Notes under the pieces: generated by a model
Databases searched by the model: none
What the model was told of the DNA's origin: nothing
Seen by the model: the letters and a program-made list of their open reading frames with translations, nothing else
Program-made: the position numbers and the translations under genes
In this document: one piece after another, positions 49,544-58,803 of the stretch
Layout: every line of letters starts with the position of its first letter
Position numbering within the stretch: the first letter of the stretch is position 1
Assembly: GCF_001886735.1 (NCBI RefSeq)
Contig: NZ_CP018080.1
Span: 62,001 to 126,000, forward strand
DNA from: Sulfitobacter alexandrii
GTDB lineage: Bacteria; Pseudomonadota; Alphaproteobacteria; Rhodobacterales; Rhodobacteraceae
Direction: 5' to 3'
DNA: 64,000 bases

Positions 49544-50928
49544 CCCTGCGCGACGCGGCCTGCGCCCATGTCGAAGCCTATTTCGACAGTGGCGACTTCC
49601 AGCGCGATCTCGCCACGCTGGTGTCCCGCCCGACCGAAAGCCAGGATCCGCGCGGTGTGCCGCACCTCGAGGCCTACCTGCGCCGGGACATGACCCCGCT
49701 GCTGGAGGCCATGGGGTTCACCTGCCGCATCCATGACAACCCGGCGCCCGGCGGCCCGCCGATCCTTACTGCCGAGCGGATCGAGGACGCGGCCCTGCCC
49801 ACGGTCCTGAGCTACGGTCACGGCGACGTCGTGCGCGCGCAGGAGGACCGGTGGCGCGCCGGGCTTGCCCCCTTCGATCTGGTGGAGGAAGGCGACCGGC
49901 TTTACGGGCGCGGGGCAGCCGACAACAAGGCGCAGCATCTCATCAACCTGCGCGCAATCGATGCGGTTATCCGGGCGCAGGGGCGGCTGGGGTTCAACGC
50001 CAAGATCATCATCGAGATGGGCGAGGAAACGGGCTCCCCCGGCCTGCGCGAATTTTGCGCTGCCAACGCCGATCTGCTTGCGGCGGATATATTCATCGCC
50101 TCGGACGGTCCGCGCCTGCGTCCCTCGGTCCCAACGATCTTCACCGGCGCGCGCGGCGCCGTCAGTTTCGATCTGGACGTGACGCTGCGCGACGGGGCCA
50201 ACCACTCAGGCAACTTCGGCGGCCTGCTGGCGGATCCGGCGATGATCCTTGCCCATGCGCTGGCCAGTATCACCGACGCGCGGGGGCAGATCCGCATTCC
50301 CGAATGGCGTCCGGACAGCCTTGGTCCGCGCATCCGCGAGGTGCTGGCCGCCCTGCCGGCCCACGACACCGGCATCGCGCTGGACGACGACTGGGGCGAG
50401 GCAGGCCTGAGCCCGGTGGAGCGGGTGTTCGGCTGGAACAGCTTTACCATACTGGCGATGACCGCCGGCGCGCCCGAGGCGCCGCTCAACGCCATTGCAG
50501 GATCGGCCCGTGCCACCTGCCAGCTTCGCTTCGTCGTCGGCACCGAGGTCGACGGGATACTGCCAGCGCTGCGCCGGCATCTCGACCGCGAGGGGTTCGG
50601 CAAGGTCAGGATCGTGCCTCAGGCGGATGGCGCCTTTCCGGCAACCCGGCTCGACCCCGATCACCCCATGGTCCGCTTTGCCGCCGCCGCGGTCGCCCGT
50701 GCAACGGGCGTGGCACCCGACATACTGCCGAACCTGGGCGGGTCACTGCCGAACGACTGCTTTGCCGACGTGCTGGGCTTGCCGACGATCTGGTTGCCGC
50801 ACTCCTACGCGGGCTGTTCCCAGCACGCGCCCGACGAACACGTGCTGAAGTCGCTTTCGCGACAGGCCCTGCTCGCGGCCGCCGGTCTTTTTGCCGAGTT
50901 GGCCGAGGATGGGCTCCCCAGGGACTAG
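49540..50928 (+). CDS. M20-family metallopeptidase
   Basis: A 462-residue zinc peptidase/deacylase. Metal ligands and catalytic residues are visible in order: His in SYGHGDVV, bridging Asp in GRGAADNKAQH, catalytic Glu-Glu in IEMGEETGSPG, Asp in IASDGPRL and the final His in CSQHAPDEHV. A lid/dimerisation domain lies at about residues 200-340. Members cut dipeptides, N-acyl or N-carbamoyl amino acids. It is translationally coupled to the gamma-glutamyltransferase gene, so it may process the products of that enzyme. Substrate is unknown. Confidence 0.92.
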   Translation: MTLRDAACAHVEAYFDSGDFQRDLATLVSRPTESQDPRGVPHLEAYLRRDMTPLLEAMGFTCRIHDNPAPGGPPILTAERIEDAALPTVLSYGHGDVVRAQEDRWRAGLAPFDLVEEGDRLYGRGAADNKAQHLINLRAIDAVIRAQGRLGFNAKIIIEMGEETGSPGLREFCAANADLLAADIFIASDGPRLRPSVPTIFTGARGAVSFDLDVTLRDGANHSGNFGGLLADPAMILAHALASITDARGQIRIPEWRPDSLGPRIREVLAALPAHDTGIALDDDWGEAGLSPVERVFGWNSFTILAMTAGAPEAPLNAIAGSARATCQLRFVVGTEVDGILPALRRHLDREGFGKVRIVPQADGAFPATRLDPDHPMVRFAAAAVARATGVAPDILPNLGGSLPNDCFADVLGLPTIWLPHSYAGCSQHAPDEHVLKSLSRQALLAAAGLFAELAEDGLPRD

Positions 50929-50998
50929 TCCCGGCAAGCGGCCCGCGCAGGTTGGCAGAGCACCCCTTGTGCCGGGCGCTTGCCATGGGCGACCGCAT

Positions 50999-51023
50999 GA
51001 TATACATATGCTGGGTGTATATC
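50999..51023. promoter_or_regulatory. Operator of the VapBC module
   Basis: GATATACA (50999-51006) and TGTATATC (51016-51023) form a perfect 8-bp inverted repeat with a 9-nt spacer, 20 nt before the antitoxin ATG. AbrB-type antitoxins bind such AT-rich repeats to repress their own operon. Confidence 0.65.
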
Positions 51024-51042
51024 CATGATCCGAGGGGCCAAC

Positions 51043-51270
51043 ATGCAAGTTGCGAAATGGGGAAATTCCCTCGCGGTCCGGCTGCCTGCCGACCTTGTCC
51101 GGGAACTGGGGCTGAAGGAGGGCGACCAGATCGACCTGGTGAAGGACGAAGGCACCGTGTTTGTCCGCCGTCAGCCGCGCGCCGATGAAATCCTGCAAGG
51201 TCTGCGGCGGTTCCGGGGCAAGCTGCCCAAGGACGCGCGCCTGAGCCGCGACGCCGCGCATGAGCGCTGA
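51043..51270 (+). CDS. vapB: VapB-type antitoxin (AbrB/SpoVT fold)
   Basis: A 75-residue swapped-hairpin DNA-binding protein: MQVAKWGNSLAVRLPADLVRELGLKEGDQIDL is the AbrB-like domain. The C-terminal part (residues 45-75) is positively charged and would wrap the toxin. The ATG at 51043 is preceded by GAGGGG; an earlier in-frame ATG lies in the operator. It overlaps vapC by 11 nt, the typical toxin-antitoxin layout. It neutralises the PIN nuclease and represses the operon. Confidence 0.9.
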   Translation: MQVAKWGNSLAVRLPADLVRELGLKEGDQIDLVKDEGTVFVRRQPRADEILQGLRRFRGKLPKDARLSRDAAHER

Positions 51271-51655
51271 GTTCGCGGACACGAACGTTGTTCTCTATCT
51301 GCTGGACGACGGTCCCAAGGCCGAACGGGCCGAAGCCATCCTGGGGCAGGGGCCCCGGATCAGCGTTCAGGTTCTGAACGAAGCGATGGTCAATTGCCGG
51401 AGGAAAGCGGGGCTCAGCTGGGAGGACACGCAGGCATTCCTCGCAGGAATCCAGTCCCTGTGCCCTGTAGAAGATCTGACGGTCCGGACCCACGTGGTGG
51501 GCCGCGCCCTGGCGGAGAGATATCGGCTTTCCGTCTATGACGCGATGATCGTGTCTGCCGCCCTGATCGCCGGATGCACGACATTGTGGAGCGAGGACAT
51601 GCACGACGGTTTGCTGGTGGAAGAGCAGTTGCGCATCGTCAATCCTTTCTCCTGA
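51260..51655 (+). CDS. vapC: VapC-type PIN-domain ribonuclease toxin
   Basis: A 131-residue PIN nuclease. The acidic metal-binding residues are present: Asp7 in FADTNVVLYLLD, Glu in VLNEAMVNCRRK, Asp in YDAMIVSAALIAG and Asp in LWSEDMHDG. VapC toxins cut tRNA or rRNA at specific sites and stop growth when VapB is lost. Length is standard. The start overlaps vapB. All catalytic positions look intact, so the module is probably active. Confidence 0.92.
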   Translation: MSAEFADTNVVLYLLDDGPKAERAEAILGQGPRISVQVLNEAMVNCRRKAGLSWEDTQAFLAGIQSLCPVEDLTVRTHVVGRALAERYRLSVYDAMIVSAALIAGCTTLWSEDMHDGLLVEEQLRIVNPFS

Positions 51656-51772
51656 TCGCAAGGATTGGGGGCCGTGCGTTGCCAAGATACGACCGAATGT
51701 CTCCCGCGTTCTTTTGCGGCGGGCTGGAGGGGCCCCGCGTGACCGGACCAAAGGGCGCGACTGTCATGCGCG

Positions 51773-52498
51773 CTATGAAGCGCGATTGGCCAGTCCCGCC
51801 AGCATCCGGTGGTACGCGACCTTGTCCGACAGCACGACGCTGCCCTGCGGCAGACCGAGCAGCCGGTCACAGATCAGACCTTCGGCCAGCATCCTTGTGT
51901 CGAGTTCCGCGGTTGCGGCATCGGTATTACCGGCCAGAGCGGCCGTGAGGATACGGGACAACGCTTGCCGCCGCCCCTGCGCCAGGCCGACGATCACCTC
52001 GGCGGTAAGGGCCGGGTCAGCCACATCGAAAGTACCGTCCTCGACCCCTTCGACGATCATCCCGGTCAGGATGGGCTGTATCATCGCCGAGTTCGCTTCG
52101 AAAATCCGCTGGAAGAGGATATCGTTGCCGGGGCGGGCCAGCACCTCGGCGAAGACCTGCAGCGACTCCGGGTTTTCGGCATGCGAGCGCAGGGAACCGG
52201 CGATGAAGGCGTTCAGGCGGGCAAGCGCGTCACCGGCAGTCTGATCACGCGCGGCCTCGGCAGCCACCATGGCCTGCTGCGTCAGTCGGGCGACGATCTG
52301 GGTGAGCAGATCCTCCTTGGCGGTGAAATGATGGTAGAATCCACCCCGCGAGATGCCGGCGGCTTCCAGCACGTCGGCGATCGTCACGATCTCCCATCCG
52401 CGTTCCATGAACAGCGCCTGCGCGGCGTCGAGGATCGCCTCGCGCCGGTCGGATGCGGCCATCCGGTGACGACGATGTGATGTCTGCCGTTCGGTCAT
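51773..52498 (-). CDS. TetR/AcrR-family regulator of the second RND operon
   Basis: A 241-residue repressor. The helix-turn-helix is near residues 20-65 (REAILDAAQALFMERGW, then VLEAAGISRGGFYHHFTAKEDLL). The remaining helices form the ligand pocket. The first 12 residues are basic. It starts at 52498; an internal ATG at 52462 is an alternative. It is divergent from an RND adaptor gene, with a perfect 15-bp palindrome between them, so it almost certainly represses that pump and is released by the exported compound. Confidence 0.92.
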   Translation of the reverse strand: MTERQTSHRRHRMAASDRREAILDAAQALFMERGWEIVTIADVLEAAGISRGGFYHHFTAKEDLLTQIVARLTQQAMVAAEAARDQTAGDALARLNAFIAGSLRSHAENPESLQVFAEVLARPGNDILFQRIFEANSAMIQPILTGMIVEGVEDGTFDVADPALTAEVIVGLAQGRRQALSRILTAALAGNTDAATAELDTRMLAEGLICDRLLGLPQGSVVLSDKVAYHRMLAGLANRAS

Positions 52499-52520
52499 TT
52501 TCGATGAATTCTTGCCAACC

Positions 52521-52535
52521 TACCGACAGTCGGTA
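52521..52535. promoter_or_regulatory. TetR-type operator, perfect 15-bp palindrome
   Basis: TACCGAC (52521-52527), a central A, and GTCGGTA (52529-52535) are exact reverse complements. It lies 22 nt before the tetR-type ATG and 62 nt before the adaptor ATG. The sequence resembles known AcrR/TetR sites that begin with TACCGAC. Confidence 0.75.
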
Positions 52536-52597
52536 TGTAAGGTGGAGGTCCGCCCGTCAAGCCGTGCGGACCCGACTGACGCAAGGAGACGCCCGAG

Positions 52598-53779
52598 ATG
52601 GACAAGACACCCGAGACCGCCGAGCGTCCCCGCCCGCTCGATTTCAAGACGGATCGCGGGGCGTCCCGCTCTGTCTGGATCGCCGCAGCGATCCTCGCGG
52701 CGCTGGTTCTCTGGATGGGGAGCGGGTTCATCCTGCCGTCCGAGACCGAGGCCCCGCAGCAGCAGGTTGCAGACAAGGAGCTCGCTTCCGTTCTGGTCCG
52801 AACGTCGCAGGCCGAGCAGGTGACGCTGACGTTCCAGGCCGAGGGCCAGGCGCAGCCCGACCGGGACACGGCGCTGCGCGCCGAAGCGACCGGCGACATC
52901 GTCGAGGTTCTGGCTGACAAGGGCGAGAACGTCGAGGCCGGGCAGTTGATCGCGCGGCTCTCGTCCACGCGGGCCGAGGCCGATCTCTCCCGCGCCGCCG
53001 AAGAGCGCGCCCGCGCACAGCGCGAGATCGACAATGCCGAGCAGCTTCTCGAGCGCGGCGTCGGCACCGCGGACCGGGTCGCAGAGGCGCGCGCGGCCCT
53101 GGCATCGGCCGAGGCGCAGGTGATCGCCGCCGAACAGGCGCTGGAGGATCTGAATATCCTCGCGCCCTTCCCGGGACGGATCGAGACCTTGACCCTCGAT
53201 GTGGGCGAGTTCGTCTCGGCGGGCGAAGAAGTCGGGCGCATCGTCGACAACCAGCCCCTGACCGTGGCGATCCAGGTGCCGCAGCAGTCACTGAGGCAGA
53301 TACAGAACGGACAACCGGCCGAGGTCACTTTCATCACGGGCGAGACGCGGCAAGGCGAGGTGACGTTCGTCGGCACCTCCGCCGCGGCCGAGACGCGGAC
53401 ATTTCTTGCCGAGATCGAGGTCGCCAACGAGGACGGCGCGATCCCCGCCGGGGTCTCCGCCGAGATCCTGATCCCCACCGGCCAGACGATGGCGCATTTC
53501 GTATCGCCCTCGATCGTGTCTCTGAATGCGGACGGCGAGATCGGCGTCAAGACGGTCGAAGACGGTACCGTGCGCTTCTATCCGATCCAGATCGTCAAGG
53601 CCGAACTGCAGGGGGTATGGGCCACCGGACTGCCCGACACGGCCCAGATCATCACCATCGGCCAGGGCTTCGTTCAGGCCGGCGAACAAGTCCGTGCCCA
53701 GACGTCCGACACGGAGAACGGCGATGTGACCAGCGCCGCGCGCGCACCGCAGGACGGCGCTTCGGAGGATCGGGAATGA
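52598..53779 (+). CDS. RND efflux periplasmic adaptor (second system)
   Basis: A 393-residue membrane fusion protein anchored by an N-terminal helix (about residues 27-46, IAAAILAALVLWMGSGFIL) after a basic cytoplasmic start. It is not a cleaved secreted protein. The lipoyl part (QPDRDTALRAEATGDIVEVLADKGENVEAGQLIARL) is followed by a short coiled-coil hairpin with Arg/Glu/Ala (120-175) and beta-barrel domains. AAGGAG lies upstream of the ATG. It overlaps the pump gene (ATGA) and is controlled by the divergent TetR protein. Confidence 0.93.
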   Translation: MDKTPETAERPRPLDFKTDRGASRSVWIAAAILAALVLWMGSGFILPSETEAPQQQVADKELASVLVRTSQAEQVTLTFQAEGQAQPDRDTALRAEATGDIVEVLADKGENVEAGQLIARLSSTRAEADLSRAAEERARAQREIDNAEQLLERGVGTADRVAEARAALASAEAQVIAAEQALEDLNILAPFPGRIETLTLDVGEFVSAGEEVGRIVDNQPLTVAIQVPQQSLRQIQNGQPAEVTFITGETRQGEVTFVGTSAAAETRTFLAEIEVANEDGAIPAGVSAEILIPTGQTMAHFVSPSIVSLNADGEIGVKTVEDGTVRFYPIQIVKAELQGVWATGLPDTAQIITIGQGFVQAGEQVRAQTSDTENGDVTSAARAPQDGASEDRE

Positions 53780-56700
53780 ACGCGATCATCGACGCTGCCT
53801 TTTCGCGCAGCCGGGTCATGATCCTCGCGCTGGCGATGATCCTGGGCGTGGGTGCCATCGCCTACGTCTCGATCCCCAAGGAAGCGAACCCGGAAGTCCC
53901 CCTGCCACTGGTCTACGTGTCCACCGGCATCGACGGGATCAGCCCCACGGATGCAGAGCGGCTGCTTCTGGAACCGATGGAGGCCGAGTTCGGTGCCATC
54001 GAGGGGCTGGAGAAGATGTCGAGCGAAGCCGCCGAAGGCTTTGCCAGCGTGCAGCTCGAGTTCACCGCCGGCGGCGACATCGACGAGGCGCTCGACAAGG
54101 TGCGCGAGGCGGCAGACCGCGCCGAGGGCGAACTGCCCGAGGACGCCTATGACCTGACCGTGACCGAGATCAACACGGCGCTCTTTCCGATCATCACCGC
54201 GATCCTGTCTGGACCGGTCCCCGAGCGGACGCTGAACGACCTCAGCGAAGATGTACAGGACGCGGTCGAGGGTCTTCCGGGCGTTCTGGAGGTCGATATC
54301 GGCGGCGCGCGCGATGAGTTCCTCGAGGTGCTGATCGACCCGACCGTCTTTCAGACCTACAACCTCAGCTTCGACGCGCTGACAAGCCAGTTGCAGCGCA
54401 ACAACCGCCTGATCGCCGCCGGGGCCATCGAGACGGGCGGTGGGCGCATCGTGCTGAAGGTGCCGGGACTGATCGAGAACCTCGAGGACGTGATGGCGAT
54501 GCCCGTCAAGGTCGACGGCAACACGGTCGTCACATTCGGCGACGTGGCGACGGTCCGGCGGGCGTTCGAGGACCCGACCGGCTTTGCCCGGATCGACGGC
54601 CAGCCCGCGCTGGCGCTCGAGGTCAAGAAGCGGTCCGGCGCGAACATCATCGACACCGTGGCGGCGGTGCAGGAAACGATCGAGACGATGCGGGCCGACT
54701 GGCCGGATTCGGTCGATGTCACCTACCTGCAGGACCAGAGCGAGCAGGTGAAGACCCTGCTGTCGGACCTTGAATCGAACGTCATCGCGGCGGTGATCCT
54801 CGTCATGATCGTGATCGTCTTCGCGCTCGGCCTGCGATCGGCGGTTCTGGTGGGCCTGTCGATCCCCGGCGCTTTCCTCGCTGGCGTCACCGCGCTCTGG
54901 ACCATGGGATACACGATGAACATCGTGGTGCTGTTCTCGCTGATCCTCGTGGTCGGGATGCTTGTCGACGGTGCGATCGTCACGGTTGAACTGGCCGACC
55001 GTCGCCTGCAGGAAGGCGACGATCCGAAGACGGCCTATTCCCATGCCGCCAAGCGGATGGCATGGCCGATCATCGCCTCGACCGCCACCACGCTCAGCGT
55101 GTTCTTCCCGCTGCTGTTCTGGACCGGGCTCGTTGGCGAATTCATGAAGTTCCTGCCGATCACCGTGATCCTGACGCTCTTCGCGTCGCTCTTCATGGCG
55201 CTGATTTTCATCCCCGTGGTGGGCGGGCTGATCGGCAAGCGCCAGCCGCAGACCGCCAAGGCCAAGGCCGCGCTTCATGCCGCCGAGGCGGGCGACCCGC
55301 GCGAGATCGGCGGGTTCACAGGTGCCTATGTCCGCCTTTTGGAGAAGGCCATTCTGCGCCCTGCCACGACGCTCATCCTCGCCGTGGCACTGCTTTTCGG
55401 CGGCTTCGCGATCTACGGTGAGTTCGGCCGGGGGATCGCCTTCTTCCCGTCGATCGAGCCCGAGTTCATGCAGGTCGAAGTGCGCGCCCGCGACAACCTT
55501 TCGATCTTCGAACGGGACGCGCTCGTGCGGCAGGTCGAGGACAGGCTCATCGGGCAGGACGGCGTGGCCAGCGTCTATGCACGTTCCTCCATCGGAGCGG
55601 GTCAGGGTGACGAGGAGGTCATCGGCACCATCCAGCTCGATCTTGTCGACTGGGACCAGCGCCGCAGCGCGGCCGAGATCGGCGCCGACATCCGCGACGA
55701 GATGGCCGACATCGCCGGTATCGACGTGCAGGTGCAGACCGAGAGCGGCGGCCCGACCAGCGGCAAGCCCGTGAACCTGCAGGTTACGGCCGGATCACCC
55801 GAGGCGCAGGGCGCGGCCGTCGAACAGGTGCTCGCCGTCATGGAGCGTGTCGGCGGTTTCACCGACGTGACCGACACGCGGCCGCTGCCCGGCGTCGAGG
55901 TGGCGATCAGCGTCGATCGGGCCGAAGCCGCGCGTTACGGTGCCGATGTCAGTCTGCTCGGGCAGGCGATCCAGCTTCTGACACAGGGGATCACGGTGAC
56001 CGACTACCGCCCCTCCGACGCGGATGGCGAGCTCGACGTGCGGGTCCGCTTCCCGAGCGAGGAGCGGTCCCTGTCGGAGCTTGGAAGCCTGCGCGTACCG
56101 ACCTCGGCGGGGCTGGTGCCGATCTCCAACTTCGTGTCCTTCGCGCCGGTCGAGCGCATCGGTGTCGTGCGTCGCATCGACGAGGAACGGGTAACCACCA
56201 TCGAGGCGAACGTCGCCCCCGGTCTTCTGGTCAACGATCAGATCGCCCAGCTGGAGGCGGCCCTTGCCGCCGCCGATCTGCCGGAGAGCGCTTCATACAC
56301 ATTTGCAGGGGAGGCCGAGGACCAGCTGGAATCGATGATCTTCCTTGCGAGCGCCTTCGTCGCGGCGATCGTGCTGATGTTCGTGATCCTGCTTTTGCAG
56401 TTCAACAGCTTCTTCCAGGCGGCAGTGGTGATGAGCGCGATCGTCTTCTCGGTCGGCGGGGTGCTTCTCGGGCTCGTGATTACCGGCCGCCCCTTCGGCG
56501 TGGTCATGGGGGGTGTCGGCGTCATTGCCCTTGCAGGGATCGTGGTGAACAACAACATCGTCCTGATCGACACCTTCAACGATCTGCGCAAGTCCGGCAT
56601 GGCACCGCTCGAAGCGGCGCTGCGGACCGGCGCGCAACGCTTGCGCCCCGTCGTCCTGACCTCGGTGACGACCGCACTCGGGCTCCTGCCCATGGTCATT

Positions 56701-56904
56701 GGCCTCAACATCGATTTCTTCACGCGCGAGATCGTCTACGGTGCGCCATCGACGCAATACTGGACGGAGCTTTCCAGCGCGATCGCCGGCGGGCTCATCG
56801 TCGCCACGGTCCTGACGCTGGTGGTCACGCCCGCAATGCTGATGCTTCGGGAAAAGCGCGAAGACCAATCCGACACCCGATCACGCGATTTCCAAACGAC
56901 ATAG
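53776..56904 (+). CDS. RND-family efflux permease with altered proton-relay residues
   Basis: A 1042-residue inner-membrane transporter with the 12-helix/two-loop RND layout. In helix 4 the AcrB Asp-Asp pair reads VDGAIVTVELADRR, so only the first Asp remains. The helix-10 lysine region reads GIVVNNNIVLIDTFNDL, with Asn in place of Lys. This pattern recurs in a large HAE1-like subgroup (pumps of the VNNNIVLID type), so coupling is probably still proton-driven with other residues. Its adaptor gene overlaps by 4 nt. It is repressed by TetR and followed by a convergent ABC exporter. The substrate is unknown. Confidence 0.92.
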   Translation: MNAIIDAAFSRSRVMILALAMILGVGAIAYVSIPKEANPEVPLPLVYVSTGIDGISPTDAERLLLEPMEAEFGAIEGLEKMSSEAAEGFASVQLEFTAGGDIDEALDKVREAADRAEGELPEDAYDLTVTEINTALFPIITAILSGPVPERTLNDLSEDVQDAVEGLPGVLEVDIGGARDEFLEVLIDPTVFQTYNLSFDALTSQLQRNNRLIAAGAIETGGGRIVLKVPGLIENLEDVMAMPVKVDGNTVVTFGDVATVRRAFEDPTGFARIDGQPALALEVKKRSGANIIDTVAAVQETIETMRADWPDSVDVTYLQDQSEQVKTLLSDLESNVIAAVILVMIVIVFALGLRSAVLVGLSIPGAFLAGVTALWTMGYTMNIVVLFSLILVVGMLVDGAIVTVELADRRLQEGDDPKTAYSHAAKRMAWPIIASTATTLSVFFPLLFWTGLVGEFMKFLPITVILTLFASLFMALIFIPVVGGLIGKRQPQTAKAKAALHAAEAGDPREIGGFTGAYVRLLEKAILRPATTLILAVALLFGGFAIYGEFGRGIAFFPSIEPEFMQVEVRARDNLSIFERDALVRQVEDRLIGQDGVASVYARSSIGAGQGDEEVIGTIQLDLVDWDQRRSAAEIGADIRDEMADIAGIDVQVQTESGGPTSGKPVNLQVTAGSPEAQGAAVEQVLAVMERVGGFTDVTDTRPLPGVEVAISVDRAEAARYGADVSLLGQAIQLLTQGITVTDYRPSDADGELDVRVRFPSEERSLSELGSLRVPTSAGLVPISNFVSFAPVERIGVVRRIDEERVTTIEANVAPGLLVNDQIAQLEAALAAADLPESASYTFAGEAEDQLESMIFLASAFVAAIVLMFVILLLQFNSFFQAAVVMSAIVFSVGGVLLGLVITGRPFGVVMGGVGVIALAGIVVNNNIVLIDTFNDLRKSGMAPLEAALRTGAQRLRPVVLTSVTTALGLLPMVIGLNIDFFTREIVYGAPSTQYWTELSSAIAGGLIVATVLTLVVTPAMLMLREKREDQSDTRSRDFQTT

Positions 56905-56950
56905 TCGGACTGCAGCGCACGCCGCTTCGGTCCTGCTACATCCGGCGGCC

Positions 56951-57799
56951 TCACCTGCGCCGGTAAAGCCACAACACCACGGGTGCCAGCATCACGGTCA
57001 GGACGACCGGCGCGATCAAGGCGAGCGCGACCTGCGACAGGCCGGCCGTGCCCGACATCAGGCCCCGCAGGGCAGTGGTCATCAGGGACACCGGGTTGAC
57101 CTCGACAAAGCTGCGGAGCCAGTCGGGCATCGTCGCCGGATCGACCATGATGTTCGAGGCGAAGGTGACCGGGAACAGGATGGTGAAACCGAGGGTCATG
57201 ACGGTCATCGGCGTCCGCACCAGAAGGCCCAGCACGATGAACACCCAGCCCATGCCGAAACCGATCGTCAGCAGCATGGCAAAGGCGGCAAGCGTGCCGA
57301 CCACACCCGCCTCGGGGCGGTAGCCAAGGATCAGCCCGATGCCCAGAATGATCCCGCCCGCAATCAGGTGCCGCAGGAGATCCCCGACCATCAAACCCGC
57401 AAAGGGTGCAAGCGACCAGATCGGCAGTGTGCGGAAGCGGTCGAACAGGCCTTTCTGAAAATCCGTGGAAAGCCCCATGCCGGAGTAGACCGAGTTGAAC
57501 ACGACGGTCTGCACCAGAATGCCCGGCAGGAAGTACTGCAGGTAGTCGCCCGTCGATCCGGCCAGCGCCCCGCCGAAAACGAAGGTGAACAGAAGCGTGA
57601 ACATGATCGGCGTCATGATCAGGTCGAACAGCTGTTCCGGCACGTGGCGGAATTTCAGGATCGCGCGCCAGCCGAATACCAGCGCGTTCGACAGTGGTCC
57701 GGGCGGCGGCGGCGCAGGAACCCGGCGCAGGGCCCGGATGTCGGGTGTTCCGGGCTTGGGGGCGCTTGTCGCCGGGGAGCGCGCGGTCACGTCGGTCAT
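56951..57799 (-). CDS. ABC-2-type exporter permease (DrrB type)
   Basis: A 282-residue permease with six predicted membrane helices. The N-terminal 45 residues are cytoplasmic and Pro/Ala-rich. Core landmarks are LIMTPIMFTLLFTFVFGGAL and LPIWSLAPFAGLMVGDLLR, both typical of daunorubicin-resistance DrrB and other ABC2_membrane proteins. The re-entrant region shows TFASNIMVDPATMPDWL. It overlaps the ATPase stop (4 nt). Export of a drug-like or antibiotic-like molecule is probable. Confidence 0.92.
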   Translation of the reverse strand: MTDVTARSPATSAPKPGTPDIRALRRVPAPPPPGPLSNALVFGWRAILKFRHVPEQLFDLIMTPIMFTLLFTFVFGGALAGSTGDYLQYFLPGILVQTVVFNSVYSGMGLSTDFQKGLFDRFRTLPIWSLAPFAGLMVGDLLRHLIAGGIILGIGLILGYRPEAGVVGTLAAFAMLLTIGFGMGWVFIVLGLLVRTPMTVMTLGFTILFPVTFASNIMVDPATMPDWLRSFVEVNPVSLMTTALRGLMSGTAGLSQVALALIAPVVLTVMLAPVVLWLYRRR

Positions 57800-58803
57800 G
57801 GCTGAGCCTTTGCTGTTTCGGTGTCCTTATCCCCGTCTGCATCGGGCGCCGATGCTTCCGGTTTTCCGGTCAACGCAAAGAAGACCTCGTCGAGGCTTGG
57901 CGCACCCATGCGGAAGTCGGCCAATGCGAAGCCGCCGGAGATCAGCGCCGCCACCGCCGCGTTGGCCGCAGCCGCGTCGCCGGACAGCACTGAAAGTTCG
58001 GCACCCTCCGGGCTGCGCTGCACCGCGTTTCCCAGATGCTCGGACAACAGGTGGGCCGCAGCCTCGATCTGCCCATGGTCGGCGAGCGAGACATGCAGGA
58101 CGCCCGAGTCGGTGGCCGCCTTCAGCTCGCGGCTGGTGCCTTCTGCGATCTTGCGCCCATTGTCGATGACCGCGATCCGGTCCGCCAGTTGATCGGCCTC
58201 TTCAAGGTACTGGGTTGTCAGCAGGATCGTCACGCCCGACCCGGCAAGCTGCCGGATCAGCCGCCAGACGCCCTGACGCGCCGAAGGGTCCAGCCCCGTC
58301 GTCGGCTCATCCAGAAACAGGACGCCCGGCGTCACGATCAGGGACGCCGCGATGTCGAGCCTGCGCCGCATCCCGCCGGAGTAATCCTTTACCTGCTTGT
58401 GCGCAGCCGCCGACAGCTCGAAAGCGTCGAGCAATTCGTCAGCCCGCGCCCGCGCCGGACCTGACCGGAAACCCCAGAGGCGGGCCAGCATCACAAGGTT
58501 TTCGCGGCCCGTCAGATCCTCGTCGAGCGAGGCAAACTGGCCCGTCATGGCAATGGAGGAACGCACCTTTTCCGGTGCTGTGGCGATGTCATGGCCCATC
58601 ACCTCGGCACTTCCGGCATCGGGCGCAGTCAAGGTGGCCAGCATCCGCAACAACGTGGTCTTGCCCGCGCCGTTCGGGCCCAGCACGGCGAAGATCATGC
58701 CGCGCGGCACCTCGAGGTCGACCCCGGCGACGGCAGTCGAATTTCCGAAGCGGCGTACCAGTCCGCGGGCATGAATCGCAAGGTTGGTATGTTCGGTGTC
58801 CAC
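57796..58803 (-). CDS. ABC exporter ATPase (DrrA/daunorubicin-resistance type)
   Basis: A 335-residue ATPase. Walker A is GPNGAGKTT, the signature is YSGGMRRRLD, Walker B is VLFLDEPTTGLD, and the switch region is LLTTQYLEEAD, a hallmark of DrrA-type ATPases. The C-terminal DUF4162-like part ends with MGAPSLDEVFFALTG. I chose the GTG at 58803 because the ABC domain begins about 8 residues later. A GTG at 58953 would extend the protein through unconserved sequence. It drives the DrrB-type permease encoded next. The location beside a TetR-RND pump suggests a multidrug-export region. Confidence 0.9.
   Translation of the reverse strand: MDTEHTNLAIHARGLVRRFGNSTAVAGVDLEVPRGMIFAVLGPNGAGKTTLLRMLATLTAPDAGSAEVMGHDIATAPEKVRSSIAMTGQFASLDEDLTGRENLVMLARLWGFRSGPARARADELLDAFELSAAAHKQVKDYSGGMRRRLDIAASLIVTPGVLFLDEPTTGLDPSARQGVWRLIRQLAGSGVTILLTTQYLEEADQLADRIAVIDNGRKIAEGTSRELKAATDSGVLHVSLADHGQIEAAAHLLSEHLGNAVQRSPEGAELSVLSGDAAAANAAVAALISGGFALADFRMGAPSLDEVFFALTGKPEASAPDADGDKDTETAKAQP

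Noticed and set aside
52598..56904. Heavy-metal (CusA/CzcA) class for the second RND pump
   Set aside because: The length and helix-4/helix-10 motifs fit the HAE1-like subgroup, and no metal-binding methionine clusters or metal-resistance genes are nearby.
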